Positions 61,740-64,000 of a stretch of 64,000 bases of DNA are shown one piece after another. Made by a program: the position numbers and the translations under genes. Each line of letters begins with the position of its first letter. The first letter of the stretch is position 1. The notes under the pieces were generated by a model, which saw only the letters and a program-made list of their open reading frames with translations, made no database searches and was not told the origin of the DNA. Source of the stretch: Amaurobius ferox (lineage: Eukaryota > Arthropoda > Arachnida > Araneae > Amaurobiidae); NCBI GenBank assembly GCA_951213105.1, contig OX578142.1, forward strand, positions 121,858,731 through 121,922,730, written 5' to 3'.

Positions 61740-62860
61740 TTACAAAATAAACCAAGAGACTTTTAAATTACTGGTGAATGGATTATCTTGTCGATTTCTG
61801 AGCACGAGTTCATTAAAACTCCCCAAAAGATCCTTAGAACGAAGAAAACTGATGACAGAAGGATTGGAATAAAAAATTCTTAACGACGGCTATCGCTGCT
61901 CATGCGTTCACTTTCAAGGGAACAGTCCTTTGAAATCAAGATTTATTAACTAGATTACATTACCTATACAAACGATGCAAAAGCGCAGGCAATTAAGAAA
62001 CACTTTGTTTAAAACTCTCATTATACACAGTCATTGCCTCATAATACGAAATGACAACTAATAGTCATAAATCATTTGAAAATGTATGGCTATTAAAGTC
62101 CAGCGCAAGGGTCTGCCTGATGTGAGCTATTGGTTCAGATTTCTGAAGTGGCAGTCAAGCGATGACGCAAATGGAAAAAGGAACGTCTACAAGCTAAAAA
62201 TCTGAGCTAGAGGTCACAATACCAACTCTCGTTTGACCGCGATGACGTGAAGTGGAACCAATGATCATTCTTCGCTTGGCTTGACCGAGACGACAATTGT
62301 GAATGGCGTGCTTTGAAATAGGAGAGTAAACATTTAAACAAATTTTGTTGTAAACATTTGTTGGAGGATATCATTATCCATCATCTGTCGCAACCTGTAA
62401 TTAAATTCTTGAAATAGACAGGCCAGTTTGATGTTGCTCGTGCTCTGTAAACCAGTGTTTCATGTTTGGAAACATGTATTTAAGTATTTATATAGTATAC
62501 GCAATATGGGAACTTTTTCTCTAATGTTGGAAGCGAAACGAAAAGATTACTACTTTATAAGATTCTTTAAGGTTATAATTGCTTTCTTTTAGAGTTCTGT
62601 TTTATTGATCTACTATAAGTTTAGCAGTGTCTAGTAACATTTTAATAATAAATGTATTAAATTTTCGGTAATTAAAGTTATTATACACTTCATGCACCTA
62701 TAGCATATCATGCTCACTTCATGCTACCTATGCTCATTTTAAGTAGTGGCGTATTCGGGAAGGAAAGCGTTAGACCGACGTCTCGGCACTTTTTTGTAAA
62801 GACGGAACGCGTCCCAGAACTTTTTTTTCCAAATGTCATAATAGAGAAGTATTAAATTTA
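61740..62860. other. No gene seen
   Basis: No convincing exon, repeat array or transposon terminus was recognised between the 151-bp duplication and the Tc3-like element. Confidence 0.4.
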
Positions 62861-64000
62861 TGCAGTGCGCGAAAAAAATATAAGGACAAGCGAAAATTCG
62901 CCAAATCTAGAAATCTTTTAGGCGGAAATATATGCAAATTTCTTAGGTAAAAATATTGATAAAATTAAGTTCTTTTTCATGTAAATTAGTTAAATTTTCC
63001 AAAAATAAATATGTATAAATTTACTTTATAAATTTTAAACCCATGTGATCTTGGAAAAAAGTATAAGGACAACTGTTTTTTCATCTAAAATTATAGTAAA
63101 ATTTGCATATCTGAAAGCAGAAAATGACCATTTCAAATATAAAGACTGGGTTTCTAAACAAAATTCACACTTGCCTCATTTCTTCACGATTTTTGAACGA
63201 TGCCAGAAGGAACTCATCTGTCTGACCTTGAAAAAGGGGAAATTCTTGCTTTTAAAGTACGTGGATTGAGTGGGCATGAAATTTCGAAAAAAATTAAAAG
63301 ATCTAAAACTGTAGTTTATAATTTTCTAAAAGAACCTGGAATGCATGGGATGAAAAAACGAACTGGAAGACCAGAAATTCTAACGCATCAATAGAAAAGA
63401 ATGGTTGTCAGAAGAGTTTGCGAGAAAAAAGAAACTGCAAATGAAGTTAGAAGAAATTTGGCCTTACCATGTTCCACACGAACAGTTCAAAATGTTTTTA
63501 ATAAACATCCGATTATTTGGTATGGGAAGTTAATGTCACGTCCGCTTCTTGAAAAGGAACATAAGGAATGAAGACAGGAATTTTCAAAAAAATGCATTTC
63601 TCTCGGTCTAAAATGGATTGATGTAATCTTTTCGGACGAAAAAAAGTTCAATCTTGATGGACCAGATGGTTTTCGCTATTTTTGGTATAATCTGCGTAAA
63701 ACCAAAGAAGTTTTTTCCAAACGTCAATACGGTGGGGGCACAGTAATGATTTGGGGCGGTTTTGCAACAAATGAAACCATGTCTATCGTCTTTATCAACT
63801 ACAAAATGAACTCTGATAAATATGTTGATATGTTAGACGAACATTTGTTACCCGAGGCTTCACTAATTACTTCAGGAGACTATATTTTCCAACAGAATAA
63901 CGCTTCCATACACATTTTTAACAGTGCAAAACTCTGGATTGAAACTAATTCAGTAAATTTACTTGATTGGCCGACGAGGAGTCCCGATCGCAATCCAATA
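62861..64000 (+). mobile_element. Tc3-like transposon, cut by the window edge
   Basis: A possible terminus after TA reads CAGTGCGCGAAAAAAATATA with AGGACAAGC, and a second AAAAAGTATAAGGACAAC lies at about 63057. The repeated ATAAGGAC motif is consistent with the subterminal repeats of this group. The transposase follows and continues beyond the window. Confidence 0.65.
63200..64000 (+). pseudogene. Tc3-like transposase with two in-frame stops (partial)
   Basis: One reading frame from ATG 63200 to the window end. The N-terminal helix-turn-helix region is LSDLEKGEILAFKVRGLSG with HEISKKIKRSKTVVYNFLK. The core has VIFSDEKKFNLDGPDG (first catalytic Asp), GGGTVMIWGGF, QQNNASIH and SPDRNPI. The second catalytic Asp, normally QQDNA, is Asn here. 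TAG at 63392 and TGA at 63569 interrupt the frame, so this copy is inactive. The third acidic residue lies beyond the edge. Confidence 0.85.

Overview
The window is 64 kb of AT-rich, repeat-dominated eukaryotic DNA. It has GT-AG introns several kilobases long, tRNA- and 5S-derived SINEs, hAT, Tc1/mariner and piggyBac-like DNA transposons, and long microsatellites. There are no bacterial operons, ribosome binding sites or CRISPR arrays. The repeat mix and intron sizes suggest an arthropod, most likely an arachnid such as a spider; this is inference from overall character, not proof.

One host gene can be supported with confidence. It is a multi-exon M28-family zinc metallopeptidase on the minus strand. 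Five exons join in phase (35743-35869, 30779-30897, 20940-21095, 19284-19587, 14127-14273) and a sixth, less certain terminal exon lies at 13729-13811. All five expected zinc ligands and the catalytic glutamate are present. The N-terminal exons were not found; they should lie at higher coordinates, either among the repeats after 36 kb or outside the window. The introns are filled with repeats.

Layout. 1-6 kb: a decayed coding sequence of unknown family, split by a hAT element (2452-4497) that itself carries a Tc1/mariner-type foldback (3124-3676). 6.1-8.75 kb: a near full-length hAT element with an 8-bp target duplication and a broken DUF4371-type transposase. 9.4-13.4 kb: (TA)n microsatellites, a deleted mariner, a TTAA-flanked foldback element, a short hairpin element and a perfect 4 x 74-bp tandem array. 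13.7-35.9 kb: the peptidase gene, with a 5S-rRNA/SINE composite inside an inverted repeat, a Tc1 pseudogene, a SINE with target duplications, four copies of an abundant repeat (family A), a degenerate ~140-bp array and MITEs. 36-48 kb: a long mariner-like foldback, a hAT remnant, a SINE cluster and three consecutive family-A copies. 48-64 kb: a tRNA-Ser-like SINE, a complete but dead Tc1 element, rearranged family-A copies, tandem duplications, a mariner transposase fragment and a Tc3-like transposase running off the right edge.

Apart from the peptidase exons, essentially every recognisable protein fragment comes from a dead transposon. The main points of interest are the 5S-SINE composite inside terminal inverted repeats, the loss of the SINE B box in several copies, the large foldback elements, and the structure of family A.
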